This document shows positions 1-8,765 of a stretch of DNA of 64,000 nucleotides, in pieces. The notes beneath the pieces were generated by a model that saw only the letters and a program-made list of their open reading frames with translations, searched no databases and was not told the DNA's origin. Origin of the DNA: Streptomyces taklimakanensis (GTDB lineage Bacteria > Actinomycetota > Actinomycetes > Streptomycetales > Streptomycetaceae); contig NZ_WIXO01000001.1 of the NCBI RefSeq assembly GCF_009709575.1, forward strand, positions 2,482,001-2,546,000, written 5' to 3'. The translations under genes were made by a program, and so were the position numbers. The first letter of the stretch is position 1. The number at the start of each line of letters is the position of its first letter.

Positions 1-1714
1 TGGCGCCCAGCTTCTCCAGCAGGGGGTGGGCGGCGTCGGGGTGGGCGACCTTCAGGCCCAGCCGGGTGAGGGGCCGGGCCAGGGCCTCGGTGCTCACCGC
101 GCCGCCCGTCCCGTCCTCCCCGTCGGGCAGCGGTAGCAGCACCTGGCGGGGGCCGATGGTGGTGCGCCCGTCGGCGAGGGGGACGGGCAGGCCGGTGAGC
201 CGGTCGGGGTCGACGCCGGCGAGGGAGTCGTACAGCCGCCGCCACCAGGACGGGTCCCGCTCGACGCCGGCGAGCCGGTCGATCAGCTCGCCCAGCGGCA
301 CCCGGGGGACCTCCAGGGTGCGCAGCTCGGTGCGGCGCTCCTGCCCCGCGGGCAGCAGCCCGGGGAAGAGTTCGGCCAGCACCGCGACCGTCCCGGCGCC
401 GGCGCCCTCGGCGATCTCGGCGTCGGTGGGACGCAGCGCGTAGGGCTCGCCGTTCTCGTCCCTCGCCTCGCTCGCCAGGAACGGGATGCGCGGCAGCCGC
501 TCCAGCACCAGACGGCGCAGCTCGCCGTCGAGTTCGGAGCTGCCCAGCCGGCCGGGGACTAGGTCGAGGGTGCCGCCGCCGACCGGGTGCCAGTCGCGCA
601 GCAGGGCGGTGTAGGCGTCGGCCGCGCGCTCCAGCAGGAAGTCGGTGAGCGGGCCAGGCGCGATGCGGCGGCGGGACGGCTCCAGCGGGAAGGAGGCGAT
701 CAACAGGGCGGGCAGACCCAGCGGCTCGTCGGTGGGGGTGGGGGCGTGGACGACCGGCACGGTACGGGGACGCTCCGGCGCGCCGGCGGCGTCGACGGGT
801 ACGGCCCAGGTGACCGACCACACCGGCCGCAGCCGCTCCTCGACGGGCCGGTCGGCGAGCAGGGCGGCGTCGGTGCGTCCGGAGTCGGAGGCCACCCGCC
901 ACCGGGTGGCGCCGCGCTCGGAGCCGCTGTCCTCGACCGTGACGTACGGGCCGTCCTCACGGCGGGTCAGGACCCGCTCCCCGCCGTCGGTCTCGATCAC
1001 GACCTCGGTCAGCCCGGGGAGGGTGAGCAACAGCGCGTCGTCGACGGCGGTGAGCAGCCGGACGGCCAACTCCTCGGCCGCCGCGTCGCGCAGCGGCAGC
1101 ACCACGGCCGTGTCGTACCCCCGGGGGGCGCCGCCCTGGGCGGGCATCGGCAACCGCAGCAACGGCACGTGACCCTCGCGGCGGCGCAGCTCGTCGGCGA
1201 GTTCGGGACTGTGGGCGGCGACCTCGGCGGCCAGGTCGCGGGCCTCGGCCAGCGACCAGCGGGCACCGCCGGTGCGGCCGACGATCGCGGGCTCGTCGCT
1301 GACGGCCAGGACGGCGGCGAAGCCGACACCGAAGCGGCCGACGGGCCTCGCCTGGGGGCCGCCTCCCGCCGCGTCGTCGCGCTTGGCGGAGGCACGCAGG
1401 GTGGACAGGGACTCCACACCCGCCGCGTCCAGGGGCGCCCCGGTGTTGGCGGCGACGAGCACCCGGTCGCGCAGGGTGAGCCGCAACCGGCCGGGCACCC
1501 CGGCGCGGGCGGCCGCGTCGGCGGCGTTCTGGGCCAGCTCGACCACCAGCCGGTCGCGGTAGCCACCCAGCGCCAGGTCCTCCTCGGCGTTGGCGTCCTC
1601 CCGGAAACGGGCGGGGGACGCCGCCCAGGCGTCGAGTACGCCCCGGCGCAGCCGCGCGGTGTCGAAGGGGTCCGCCCCGTCGTCCGCGCCCTGCACCAAC
1701 ACCGTGCCGTTCAC
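1..1714 (-). CDS. Sacsin/Hsp90-type GHKL ATPase domain protein (3' end outside window)
   Basis: The N-terminal half carries a GHKL (Hsp90/gyrase/MutL-like) ATP-binding fold. The N-box reads ELAQNAADA near residue 55, an ANTGAPL segment sits at the usual DxG position, and the glycine box reads GRFGVGFAAVL near residue 120. In Streptomyces such proteins are annotated as sacsin N-terminal ATP-binding-like proteins; substrate and pathway are unknown. The GTG start is chosen because GGAGGAG lies about ten bases upstream and the coding pattern begins there. The gene runs off the left edge, so about 571 N-terminal residues are visible and the C-terminus is not. Next upstream on the same strand is the DUF3027 gene. 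Family assignment is good, cellular role unknown. Confidence 0.8.
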   Translation of the reverse strand, partial: MNGTVLVQGADDGADPFDTARLRRGVLDAWAASPARFREDANAEEDLALGGYRDRLVVELAQNAADAAARAGVPGRLRLTLRDRVLVAANTGAPLDAAGVESLSTLRASAKRDDAAGGGPQARPVGRFGVGFAAVLAVSDEPAIVGRTGGARWSLAEARDLAAEVAAHSPELADELRRREGHVPLLRLPMPAQGGAPRGYDTAVVLPLRDAAAEELAVRLLTAVDDALLLTLPGLTEVVIETDGGERVLTRREDGPYVTVEDSGSERGATRWRVASDSGRTDAALLADRPVEERLRPVWSVTWAVPVDAAGAPERPRTVPVVHAPTPTDEPLGLPALLIASFPLEPSRRRIAPGPLTDFLLERAADAYTALLRDWHPVGGGTLDLVPGRLGSSELDGELRRLVLERLPRIPFLASEARDENGEPYALRPTDAEIAEGAGAGTVAVLAELFPGLLPAGQERRTELRTLEVPRVPLGELIDRLAGVERDPSWWRRLYDSLAGVDPDRLTGLPVPLADGRTTIGPRQVLLPLPDGEDGTGGAVSTEALARPLTRLGLKVAHPDAAHPLLEKLGA

Positions 1715-2246
1715 GTCTCTCGTCTCCTCCACAACACCACCGGGCGGGCCCGCCCGTGCCGTCCGCCTGCTACAGCGGCGACGGTACTGCGTCGGGGACC
1801 CACCGTGCGCGCCGGACCGCTCCTCGCCCCCGGACACCGGGCTCCGTGGCACGGCCGGCGTTCCTCTTCTTCCGTCCCGGAGCCCGCTTGTGGCGCCGGC
1901 TGCCGCCCGACGGCACCGGGGTGGTCCCGAAGACGTCACGGACGAGGTCGGGGTGGGGCAACGGTCGAGGGCTCCCACTCGGCCGGGGGGGGGACGTCAC
2001 CCCTCGGCCTCTTCGAGGGAGCGGTCGGCAGCCGGAGCAGGTCGCTCCCCACGGCCGCGTCCCACGAGGTGCCGGACGGGGGAGGGCGGCCGTCTCGCGG
2101 TGCGTCCCCTCTTCGACGTCCACCGGTGTCGGACGGGCGGTGACGGGACGCGGCACGCCTCGGGGACGACCGCCGTTCCGGTGGGGTACTGCTGTGACGG
2201 GACCGTCTCCTGGCCGCGGGAGGCGGCGGAGCGCGGCCTCGCGCCG
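1715..2246. other. Intergenic stretch with no supported gene
   Basis: This is a gap of about 530 bases between the GHKL ATPase start and the DUF3027 stop. Open frames exist on both strands but are arginine/proline/glycine-rich, lack ribosome binding sites and do not show the codon pattern of the neighbouring genes. It must hold the promoter of the ATPase gene and the terminator of the DUF3027 gene, but I could not pick either with confidence. A run of ten G residues occurs at about 1984-1993. Confidence 0.5.
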
Positions 2247-3155
2247 CTACGCGCCGGGAGTCTCCGGCGCCTCGCCGCCGTCGCCCAGCGGCAGTTCGTC
2301 CACCCGCGTCTCGTCGATCACCGGCGGGGCCGGGCGGGGCGTCCTGGGCATGACAGCGGCCTCCGAGTGGGCGCCGCAGCCGAAGGCGAGGGAGACCACG
2401 CGGCCGTCGGCCGGGGAGAACTCGTTGGCGCACACCCCGAACGCCTGACGCAGTGAACCGGCCATCGGAACGAGGAAGCCACAGCTCTCACAGGAGGCGG
2501 GGGCGGCCTGCGCCACGGGGGTGCGGGGGCCGAACTCCTCCTCCCAGCGGTCGGCGGCGTCGTGCAGGCCCTGGCGGGAGAGGACCCGGGGGCGGCCCAT
2601 GCCGATCTCCTCGACGACCGCCGCGATGCTGCCGCGCGCCGGGGCGCCGGGGAACTCGCCGGGCTCGTTGGTGGAGATGTCCGCGTCCTCGGCCTCCGCC
2701 GGGCCCTCGGCCCCGGCCTCCTCCCAGGCCGCCTCCACGATCGCCGAGTGCGGCGAGGGGTCGCCGCCGCCGGTGTGGCCCGGCTCCAGACGGGGGTCGT
2801 CCGCCTCGGTGGGCAGCAGGTCGCCGGGGCCCAGGTCGCCGGGGCGCAGCCGTTCGCTCCAGGGCACCCATTCGGGGGCGAGCAGCGCGTCGGGGCCGGG
2901 CAGCAGGACGGTCTCGTCGACCGTCACCACCCGTGCCCGCGAGGCCCGTGCGACGGTGGCGGCCCAGCGCCAGCCGCGGTAGCCGGGCTCCAGGCACTCG
3001 AAGAAGTGCGTGACGACGCGGTCCCCCTCGGCGACGGCTCCCAGGTGGTCGCCGATCCTGCCGGGGCGGGCGGCCTCCCGTGCCGCCTCCCGAGCCAACT
3101 CGACCGCCTCGGCGCACAGGCGGTCAGGGGTACGGCCTCGCATCGCAGCACTCAC
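2247..3155 (-). CDS. DUF3027 family protein
   Basis: This 302-residue protein matches the actinobacterial DUF3027 family as I remember it: an N-terminal region with CAEAVELAREAAREAA, a central GDHLGAVAEGDRVVTHFFEC segment, and a late part with paired cysteines (CESCGFLVP near residue 220, then FGVCANEFSPADGRVVSL and FGCGAHSEA). The cysteines could bind a metal. The middle (residues about 110-165) is acidic and low-complexity. Function is unknown. The GTG start at 3155 has GGAGAG ten bases upstream; an in-frame ATG twelve bases later is possible. The gene diverges from the MFS gene. A perfect 12-bp palindrome (AGAATCGATTCT, 3157-3168) lies just ahead of the start. Confidence 0.85.
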   Translation of the reverse strand: MSAAMRGRTPDRLCAEAVELAREAAREAARPGRIGDHLGAVAEGDRVVTHFFECLEPGYRGWRWAATVARASRARVVTVDETVLLPGPDALLAPEWVPWSERLRPGDLGPGDLLPTEADDPRLEPGHTGGGDPSPHSAIVEAAWEEAGAEGPAEAEDADISTNEPGEFPGAPARGSIAAVVEEIGMGRPRVLSRQGLHDAADRWEEEFGPRTPVAQAAPASCESCGFLVPMAGSLRQAFGVCANEFSPADGRVVSLAFGCGAHSEAAVMPRTPRPAPPVIDETRVDELPLGDGGEAPETPGA

Positions 3156-3390
3156 AAGAATCGATTCTCTCCTACGCCGTTTCGCGGGTGCGCCTGCAGT
3201 GCGCCCGGGAAGGACGGGTGAGGACGGAGCGGACCGGGGGACCGCTGCGACGTCCGGACCCCAACGGCCTCACCGGGCGGAGCGCACCATCCCTCCACGC
3301 TACCCCACGAGCGTCCGCCCCCGACCGTCGCGTCTTCAACCGATCGAAAGGCTCCGGGGTAGACGAGCGTCGGTGGGGCACACTGGCGAC

Positions 3391-4980
3391 GTGACAGCCT
3401 TCAGGGCGTCCCCGGAGGAAGGGGGCCGGTTCCGACGGACGGCGCGGGCGATCGCCCGCGCCGTACACGCGCCTCCCCGCGCACTGGGCAGGCGGATCCG
3501 GAAGGCCACTCACGCGCAGGGCGCGGGCGAGTCGGGGCTGGGCAAGCTGATCGAGCTGCACGCCGTCAACTCGGCGGGCGACATGCTGATCACCGTCGCC
3601 CTGGCGTCCACCATCTTCTTCTCCGTCCCCACCGGCGAGGCACGCGGACGGGTCGCCCTCTACCTGGCCGTCACCCTGGCCCCCTTCGCGCTGCTCGCCC
3701 CGATCATCGGGCCGCTGCTGGACCGCGTCCCGCACGGCCGGCGCGCCGCGATGGCCGGGTCGATGCTGGGCCGCGCGCTGCTCGCGCTGAGCATGGCCGG
3801 GGCGGTGACCACCGGCAGCCTGGAGCTGTATCCGGCCGCGCTGGGCGTACTGGTGGCGTCCAAGGCGTACGGGGTGGTGCGGTCGGCGGTGGTGCCACGG
3901 CTGCTGCCCCACCGGATCTCCCTGGTGAAGGCGAACTCACGGGTGACGCTCGCCGGGCTGCTGGCCACCGGGGCGGCGGCGCCGATCGGCGCCGGGCTGC
4001 ATCGGCTGGGCCCGACCTGGCCGCTGTACGGGGCGTTCGCGGTCTTCGTCGTGGGGACGTTCCTGTCCTTCTCGCTCCCCCACACGGTGGACTCCGCCAA
4101 GGGGGAGCGCAGGGCCCTGCTGATCGCCTACGAGGCCGAGCGCGCGAGGGCGGCGGAGGAGAACGGCGTCGGGGAGGGCGACGGGGGCGCCGGCGACGGC
4201 ACGGGCGTCCCCGGGGCGTCCGGCACCGGGCCGGACGGTGGCCGGAGCTCCGAGCGGGACGGGCCACCGACCGGCACACCGGCGGAGACACCGGCGGAGA
4301 CACCGACGGAGACACCGACGGAGACACCGACGCCCGCGCCGGCCGCCGGCCCGAGCGCGAAGGGGGACGGCAGGCCACGGCGGCCGGGTCTGCGCACCGT
4401 CGGCGCCTCGGTGCTCAACGCCCTGATCGCCAACTCGTCCCTGCGCGCCCTGTCGGGCTTCCTCACCTTCTTCCTCGCCTTCATGTTGCGCGAGCACCCC
4501 CTCGACGGGCTGGACGCCGTGTTCTCGCTCGGACTCGTCGCCGTCGCCGCGGGCGGTGGCAACGCGCTGGGCACGGCGCTGGGCGCCTGGCTGCGGGATC
4601 GCGGGCCGGAGCTGATCATCGCGTCCGTCCTGGGGCTGGCGCTGACCGCGACGGTGGTGGCGGCCGTCCTCTACGGCACGGTCACCGTGCCCGTCGTCGC
4701 GGCGACCGCCGGACTCGCGCAGGCGCTGGGCAAGCTCTCCCTGGACGCGTTGATCCAGCGGGACGTGCCGGAGTTGGTGCGCACCTCCGCCTTCGCCCGC
4801 TCCGAGACGCTGATGCAGATGTCGTGGGTGGTCGGCGGTGCCGTCGGGATCGCGCTGCCGCTGATCGGGCCGGTCGGCATGGCGGTGGCCGGGCTGGTCG
4901 TGGCGGCGGGGGCGTTCGCCACCGTTCGGCCCCTGTTGTCCGCCGCGCGTCACGGCACGCCCCACCCGCGCGTCGCCTGA
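3391..4980 (+). CDS. MFS transporter with a repetitive cytoplasmic loop
   Basis: A 529-residue major facilitator protein. Residues about 50-240 form six hydrophobic segments (for example TVALASTIFFS and LYLAVTLAPFALLAPIIGPL), followed by a long hydrophilic loop of about 90 residues, then six more hydrophobic segments from about residue 345. The loop is Gly/Thr/Pro/Glu-rich and contains a Pro-Ala/Thr-Glu-Thr tandem repeat. The central loop between the two six-helix halves is normally cytoplasmic. Substrate is not recognisable. I chose the GTG at 3391 because CACACT lies six bases before it and no Shine-Dalgarno is present, as in a leaderless transcript. A longer in-frame extension upstream lacks transporter-like sequence. 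Confidence 0.8.
   Translation: MTAFRASPEEGGRFRRTARAIARAVHAPPRALGRRIRKATHAQGAGESGLGKLIELHAVNSAGDMLITVALASTIFFSVPTGEARGRVALYLAVTLAPFALLAPIIGPLLDRVPHGRRAAMAGSMLGRALLALSMAGAVTTGSLELYPAALGVLVASKAYGVVRSAVVPRLLPHRISLVKANSRVTLAGLLATGAAAPIGAGLHRLGPTWPLYGAFAVFVVGTFLSFSLPHTVDSAKGERRALLIAYEAERARAAEENGVGEGDGGAGDGTGVPGASGTGPDGGRSSERDGPPTGTPAETPAETPTETPTETPTPAPAAGPSAKGDGRPRRPGLRTVGASVLNALIANSSLRALSGFLTFFLAFMLREHPLDGLDAVFSLGLVAVAAGGGNALGTALGAWLRDRGPELIIASVLGLALTATVVAAVLYGTVTVPVVAATAGLAQALGKLSLDALIQRDVPELVRTSAFARSETLMQMSWVVGGAVGIALPLIGPVGMAVAGLVVAAGAFATVRPLLSAARHGTPHPRVA
4276..4332 (+). repeat. 12-bp tandem repeat inside the MFS gene
   Basis: Four full and one partial copies of a 12-bp unit (ACACCGGCGGAG in the first two copies, ACACCGACGGAG in the next two) encode Thr-Pro-Ala/Thr-Glu repeats in the hydrophilic loop between the two halves of the transporter. 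The unit keeps the reading frame, so copy-number change would alter only loop length. Confidence 0.9.
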
Positions 4981-5006
4981 GTCGGGCCTCCGGGTAGCCT
5001 GCCGCT

Positions 5007-5492
5007 ATGACCCACACGATCTCCCGGGGCAAGGGCAGCCGCACGATCCGCACTGCCGTAGCCATCGGTGCGGCCACCCTCGGGCTCGTCGCCCTCTCCG
5101 CCTGTGAGAAGCCGACTCCCCGCGCGACCGTGACCGTCGGCTCCGACAGCGTGTCCACCGAAGCGGCCTGCTACGAGGACGGCGCGACGATCTCGCAGGA
5201 GAAGGTCCTCTCCTGCGCCGAGGAGGAGACCGACACCTCCATCACGGTCGACGAGGGCGACCTGCTGCGCATCGGTGTCGATCCCGAGATCGCGGAGGAG
5301 GGCTGGGTGCTGTTCCTCGACGGCCAGCCGGCGGTCACCGACAAGATCGGCAAGACCTACCGCAGCTTCTCGGGCGACGCCTTCTTCCGCGACGGCGAGT
5401 CGAAGTCCGCCCAGCTCAGCATCGTCGAGTACGACGGCAGCGAGTACCACGGGGTGTGGAACTTCGAGCTGAAGAAGGCGAGCGAGGGCTGA
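5007..5492 (+). CDS. DUF2771-type secreted lipoprotein
   Basis: A 161-residue precursor. Residues 1-33 are a lipoprotein signal: Arg/Lys-rich N-terminus, hydrophobic core (TAVAIGAATLGLVAL) and the lipobox LSAC with the lipidated Cys near position 33. The mature part is acidic and beta-rich, with Cys pairs (ACYEDG, LSCAEE) and a conserved-looking WVLFLDGQPAVTDKIG segment, which fits the actinobacterial DUF2771 family. Function unknown. TAGCCT lies six bases before the ATG and there is no Shine-Dalgarno, consistent with a leaderless message. It is followed 20 bases later by mqnB on the same strand. Confidence 0.8.
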   Translation: MTHTISRGKGSRTIRTAVAIGAATLGLVALSACEKPTPRATVTVGSDSVSTEAACYEDGATISQEKVLSCAEEETDTSITVDEGDLLRIGVDPEIAEEGWVLFLDGQPAVTDKIGKTYRSFSGDAFFRDGESKSAQLSIVEYDGSEYHGVWNFELKKASEG

Positions 5493-5512
5493 CGTCCGCC
5501 CCGTCCGCCGCC

Positions 5513-6181
5513 GTGCGCACCCTGGTCGTCACCGCCGTGTCCGCCGAGCGGGACGCGGTGGCGGGCGCGGGCGCGGCGGACGTGCTCGTCTCCGGCGCCG
5601 GTCCCGCCGCCGCGGCGGCCCGCACCGCCGCCGTGTTGGCGCGGGAGGCGGCGCGGGGCCGTCCCTACGGGCTGGTGGTCTCGGCGGGCATCGGCGGTGG
5701 TTTCGCCCCGGCGGCGCCCGTCGGCTCGGTGGCCGTCGCCTCCGAGATCGTCGCCGCCGACCTGGGCTCCGAGACGCCCGGCGGGTCCGTGCCCTTCGCC
5801 TCCCTGGCCGAGCTGGGCTTCGGCACGGCCGTCCACCATCCGCCCCGGGCCCTGGCACGGGCCGCCGCCGAGGCGGCCGGCGCGGCGCTGGGCCCGGTGC
5901 TGACGGTCTCCACGGCCACCGGCACCGCCGAGCGCGCCGCGCTGCTGGCGCGGCTCCATCCGGGCGCGCTGGTCGAGGCGATGGAGGGGTTCGGCGTCGC
6001 GGAGGCCGCGGCGGTCTGTGGTGTTCCCGTGTTGGAGGTCCGCGCGGTCTCCAACGCGGTCGGTCCGCGCGACCGGGACGCCTGGCGGATTCCGGAGGCG
6101 CTCACCGCACTGGGGGTGGCCTTCGGCGCCATCGTGCCCGTACTGGACGGTTGGAGGGAGCATTCCGATGAACGGCACTGA
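5513..6181 (+). CDS. mqnB: Futalosine hydrolase MqnB
   Basis: A 222-residue member of the nucleoside phosphorylase/hydrolase family. MqnB removes adenine (or hypoxanthine) from futalosine-type intermediates in the futalosine route to menaquinone, in the cytoplasm. Visible motifs: SGAGPAAAAART near the start, VVSAGIGGGF, the nucleoside-binding EAMEGFGVAEAA near residue 160 and EVRAVSNAVGPRD near residue 180. The assignment is strongly supported by the next gene, mqnD, which overlaps it by 14 bases. The start is GTG at 5513; there is no clear ribosome binding site, so translation may be coupled to the upstream lipoprotein gene. The rest of the mqn pathway is not in this window. Confidence 0.88.
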   Translation: MRTLVVTAVSAERDAVAGAGAADVLVSGAGPAAAAARTAAVLAREAARGRPYGLVVSAGIGGGFAPAAPVGSVAVASEIVAADLGSETPGGSVPFASLAELGFGTAVHHPPRALARAAAEAAGAALGPVLTVSTATGTAERAALLARLHPGALVEAMEGFGVAEAAAVCGVPVLEVRAVSNAVGPRDRDAWRIPEALTALGVAFGAIVPVLDGWREHSDERH

Positions 6182-7100
6182 CGCCCCCGAAGGTCCCGAA
6201 GGCCCCGACGGCACGACCGTCACGGCCGGGCGGGGCGGGGACGGCGAGCCCGGCGAGCGGCTGCGGATCGCCTATTCCCCCTGCCCCAACGACACCTTCG
6301 TCTTCCACGCCTGGGCGCACGGCCTGGTGCCGAGCGCGCCGCCGCTGGACGTGACGTTCGCGGACATCGACGTCACCAACGGCATGGCCGAGCGCGGCGA
6401 GCTGGACGTCCTCAAGGTCTCCTACGCGGTGCTGCCGTGGGTGCTGGAGGAGTACGCGCTGCTGCCGTGCGGCGGTGCGCTGGGCCGCGGCTGCGGCCCG
6501 TTGGTGCTCACCCGCGAGCCGGGCACGGGGGCCGACCTGCGCGGCGCGACGGTGGCGGTGCCCGGCGAGCGTTCGACGGCGTACCTGCTGTTCCGGCTCT
6601 GGGCGGCCGAGGAGGTGCCCGGCGGGGTCGGGAAGATCACCGTGATGCCGTTCCACGAGATCATGCCGGCCGTGCGCGACGGGGCCGTGGACGCCGGACT
6701 GGTCATCCACGAGGCGCGCTTCACCTACCAGGACTACGGGCTCCACCGGCTGGCCGACATGGGCGAGCACTGGGAGTCCCGCACCGGGCTGCCGATCCCG
6801 CTGGGCGCGATCATCGCCCGGCGCTCCCTGGGGACCGAGCGGCTGCAAAGGCTCGCCGACGCCGCCCGCGCCTCGGTGCGGATGGCCTGGGACGCTCCGG
6901 AGGCGTCCCGTTCGTACGTGCTGGAGCACGCCCAGGAGATGGACCCGTCGGTCGCGGACCGGCACATCGGCCTGTACGTCAACGAGTTCACCGCCGACCT
7001 GGGCGAGAGCGGCTACGCGGCGGTGCGCGAGCTCCTCACACGGGCCGCGGCCGAGGGGCTGGTGCCGCCCCTCGGCCGGGGTGCGCTGGACTTCGTGTGA
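6168..7100 (+). CDS. mqnD: 1,4-dihydroxy-6-naphthoate synthase MqnD
   Basis: A 310-residue enzyme that converts cyclic dehypoxanthinyl futalosine to 1,4-dihydroxy-6-naphthoate in menaquinone synthesis. It has the periplasmic-binding-protein-like fold of the MqnA/MqnD family: AYSPCPNDTFVFHAW near residue 37 (typical MqnD opening), LDVLKVSYAVLPWVL, the GCGPLVLT strand and AGLVIHEARFTYQDYGL. The first 30 residues are a Gly/Pro/Glu-rich extension. The ATG at 6168 has GGAGGGAG eight bases upstream and lies inside the end of mqnB, so the two genes are translationally linked. It ends next to a strong hairpin shared with the convergent cold-shock-domain gene. Confidence 0.92.
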   Translation: MNGTDAPEGPEGPDGTTVTAGRGGDGEPGERLRIAYSPCPNDTFVFHAWAHGLVPSAPPLDVTFADIDVTNGMAERGELDVLKVSYAVLPWVLEEYALLPCGGALGRGCGPLVLTREPGTGADLRGATVAVPGERSTAYLLFRLWAAEEVPGGVGKITVMPFHEIMPAVRDGAVDAGLVIHEARFTYQDYGLHRLADMGEHWESRTGLPIPLGAIIARRSLGTERLQRLADAARASVRMAWDAPEASRSYVLEHAQEMDPSVADRHIGLYVNEFTADLGESGYAAVRELLTRAAAEGLVPPLGRGALDFV

Positions 7101-7127
7101 GATCGACGCCCGGGACCGGCGTCCGCG

Positions 7128-7154
7128 GGTGGCGGCGCGGCGCGCGCCGCCACC
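7128..7154. terminator. Bidirectional hairpin between mqnD and the cold-shock-domain gene
   Basis: A perfect 12-bp stem (GGTGGCGGCGCG and its complement) with a 3-base loop lies between two convergent genes. There is no T-tract, as is usual for streptomycete terminators. It would work for both strands. Confidence 0.65.
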
Positions 7155-7171
7155 GCTCCCGGGCCTCGGGG

Positions 7172-7555
7172 TCAGACGTCGAGTTGGTCGGCCACCACGC
7201 GGAGCATGTTCGCGATCTTGTGGCCGTGCTGGCGGTCGGGGTAGCGGCCCCGCTCCAGTTGCTGCGCCACCCCGTCCAGCAGGGTGGTGAGGTCCTGCAC
7301 GATCGAGGCCAGTTCGTCCGGCTTGCGCCGCTGGGCCGCGGCCACCGACGGCGTCGGATCCAGCAGCGTGACCGAGAGCGCCTGGTCACCGCGCTGCCCC
7401 GCGACGACACCGAACTCGACGCGCTGGCCGGGCCGCAACGTGGTGACCCCGTCCGGGAGCACCGAAGAATGCACGAAGACGTCACCGCCGTCATCGCGGG
7501 AGAGGAAGCCGAAACCCTTCTCACTGTTGAACCACTTGACCTTGCCGGTAGGCAC
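7172..7555 (-). CDS. Cold-shock-domain protein with C-terminal extension
   Basis: A 127-residue protein. Residues 1-65 are a cold-shock domain: [16 protein letters not shown] contains RNP1 and DVFVHSSVL contains RNP2. Residues 66-127 form a helical extension ([34 protein letters not shown]) not found in the short CspA-type proteins. This is a known actinobacterial architecture; it probably binds single-stranded RNA or DNA, targets unknown. The GTG at 7555 is chosen because the domain begins there and GAGGACGAGGAC precedes it. The gene converges on mqnD. Confidence 0.87.
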   Translation of the reverse strand: MPTGKVKWFNSEKGFGFLSRDDGGDVFVHSSVLPDGVTTLRPGQRVEFGVVAGQRGDQALSVTLLDPTPSVAAAQRRKPDELASIVQDLTTLLDGVAQQLERGRYPDRQHGHKIANMLRVVADQLDV

Positions 7556-7747
7556 GTCTGTCCTCGTCCTCGAACTCGTCCGGATGACCGGGCTACGACT
7601 TCTTGAAAAAACAACGGCTCTGAATAAGACTTCGGCGGGCCGCACGACCCGCCGGCAACAAGATTAATGGTCCACGCCCCGGTGACAAGACGCCTCGGGC
7701 GCCTCCCGTGTCCCGGGTCCCCCCGCCCACGGAACTACCCTGTCCTG

Positions 7748-7990
7748 GTGACCAGTGAAACGTCCCGCGCGGGAGATCTCCTCGTCCGTATCGGCGCCGT
7801 CGTCTTCGTCGTCGGCGCGGTGGCCACGCTCGTGACCATCGCGCCCCTGTTCCTCGGCTCCGACCCGCTGCCCACGGCCGCGTACCTCGTCAGCATGGCG
7901 ATGGGCGTCGGTTTCGCCATCGCCGGTGCCGGAGTGCTGCGCTCGATCGCGGAGCAGCGGCGCCGGGCCAGGGCGTCCGCCCCCCGGTAG
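7748..7990 (+). CDS. Small two-helix membrane protein
   Basis: An 80-residue hypothetical protein with two predicted membrane helices (about residues 14-35, IGAVVFVVGAVATLVTIAPLF, and about 45-65, AAYLVSMAMGVGFAIAGAGVL), followed by a short basic tail (EQRRRARASAPR). I do not recognise a family. The GTG at 7748 is preferred over an upstream in-frame start because TACCCT lies six bases upstream (leaderless pattern) and the frame before it is not protein-like. It ends facing the HAD gene. Confidence 0.65.
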   Translation: MTSETSRAGDLLVRIGAVVFVVGAVATLVTIAPLFLGSDPLPTAAYLVSMAMGVGFAIAGAGVLRSIAEQRRRARASAPR

Positions 7991-8044
7991 CCGGGCCCGA
8001 CCGGCCCCCGGCCGACCGGCCGGCGCGGACCTCCCGGAGGGGCC

Positions 8045-8668
8045 TCACCCCGGGTACGACTCCAGCCAGGCGGGGAACTCCGTCAGGTCCTCCAGGACGA
8101 CGTCGGCGCCGGCCGCCCGCAGCTCCTCCGCTCCGCACGGCCCCGTCGGCACGGCCACCGACAGCGCCCCGGCCGCCCGCGCCCCGCGCACGTCCCCCAG
8201 GTGGTCGCCGACGTAGACGCCGGCCCCGTGCTCGACCAGCGCGTCGGCCTTGGCCTCCGCCCACAGCCGACCGATCACCGCGTCCGGCTCGATGCCCAGG
8301 TGGTCGAGGTGGAGCTCGGCGCTGGGCCCGTGCTTGGCGGTGACCACGATCGCCGTGCCGCCCGTCCGCCGCACCGCGTCCACCGCCTCCCGCGCGCCGG
8401 GCATGGCGAGGCTGGGTTCGATGGCGTGGCGCACGTACAGCTCCCGGTAGCGCCCGGCGGCCTCGTCCAGCTCCTCCTCGGGGAACCAGTGCGCCAGTTC
8501 GACCTCCAGCGGCGGTCCGAGGCGGGTGACGGCCAGGTCGGCGTCGATGTGGGCGCCGGTCTCGGCGGCGAGGGCCAGGTAGGTCGCCCGGATGCCGGGG
8601 CGGGAGTCGATCAGCGTCATGTCCAGGTCGAAGCCGACCGTCACCGGGCGAGGGGTCATGAGCCTCAT
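8045..8668 (-). CDS. HAD-superfamily phosphatase
   Basis: A 207-residue haloacid-dehalogenase-type hydrolase. Motif I is DLDMTLID at residues 14-21 (nucleophile D14, acid/base D16), motif II is VVTAKHG near residue 108, and motif III/IV is VYVGDHLGDVRGARAAG near residue 150. The helical cap lies between motifs I and II. It resembles phosphoglycolate-phosphatase-like enzymes, but substrate cannot be read from sequence. Start is ATG at 8668 with an alternative ATG three codons in. It diverges from the iron-transport operon and converges on the small membrane protein. Confidence 0.82.
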   Translation of the reverse strand: MRLMTPRPVTVGFDLDMTLIDSRPGIRATYLALAAETGAHIDADLAVTRLGPPLEVELAHWFPEEELDEAAGRYRELYVRHAIEPSLAMPGAREAVDAVRRTGGTAIVVTAKHGPSAELHLDHLGIEPDAVIGRLWAEAKADALVEHGAGVYVGDHLGDVRGARAAGALSVAVPTGPCGAEELRAAGADVVLEDLTEFPAWLESYPG

Positions 8669-8715
8669 TGTGCACTTTGGACCCGGTCGGTCCGGTGGCC
8701 GGTGCCGCGGAAGTT

Positions 8716-8733
8716 GGTTAGGTTACCCTAACC
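8716..8733. promoter_or_regulatory. Iron box (DmdR/IdeR-type operator)
   Basis: GGTTAGG-TTAC-CCTAACC is an exact inverted repeat with a four-base centre and closely follows the actinobacterial iron box (TTAGGTTAGGCTCACCTAA type). It lies 33 bases before the first permease gene of the ferric-siderophore transporter, so iron-loaded DmdR1 is expected to repress the operon. Confidence 0.82.
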
Positions 8734-8765
8734 AGGCATTCCGTCCCCGTACGCCCGAGGTGCCG

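Noticed and set aside
2453..3013. Long Arg/Pro-rich open frames opposite the DUF3027 gene
   Set aside because: They are shadows of the real gene, typical of high-GC DNA: no ribosome sites and repetitive Arg/Pro/Gly composition.
4276..4332. Regular short repeats that might suggest a CRISPR array
   Set aside because: The units are 12 bp with no spacers and lie in frame inside a transporter gene, encoding a Thr-Pro-Glu loop.
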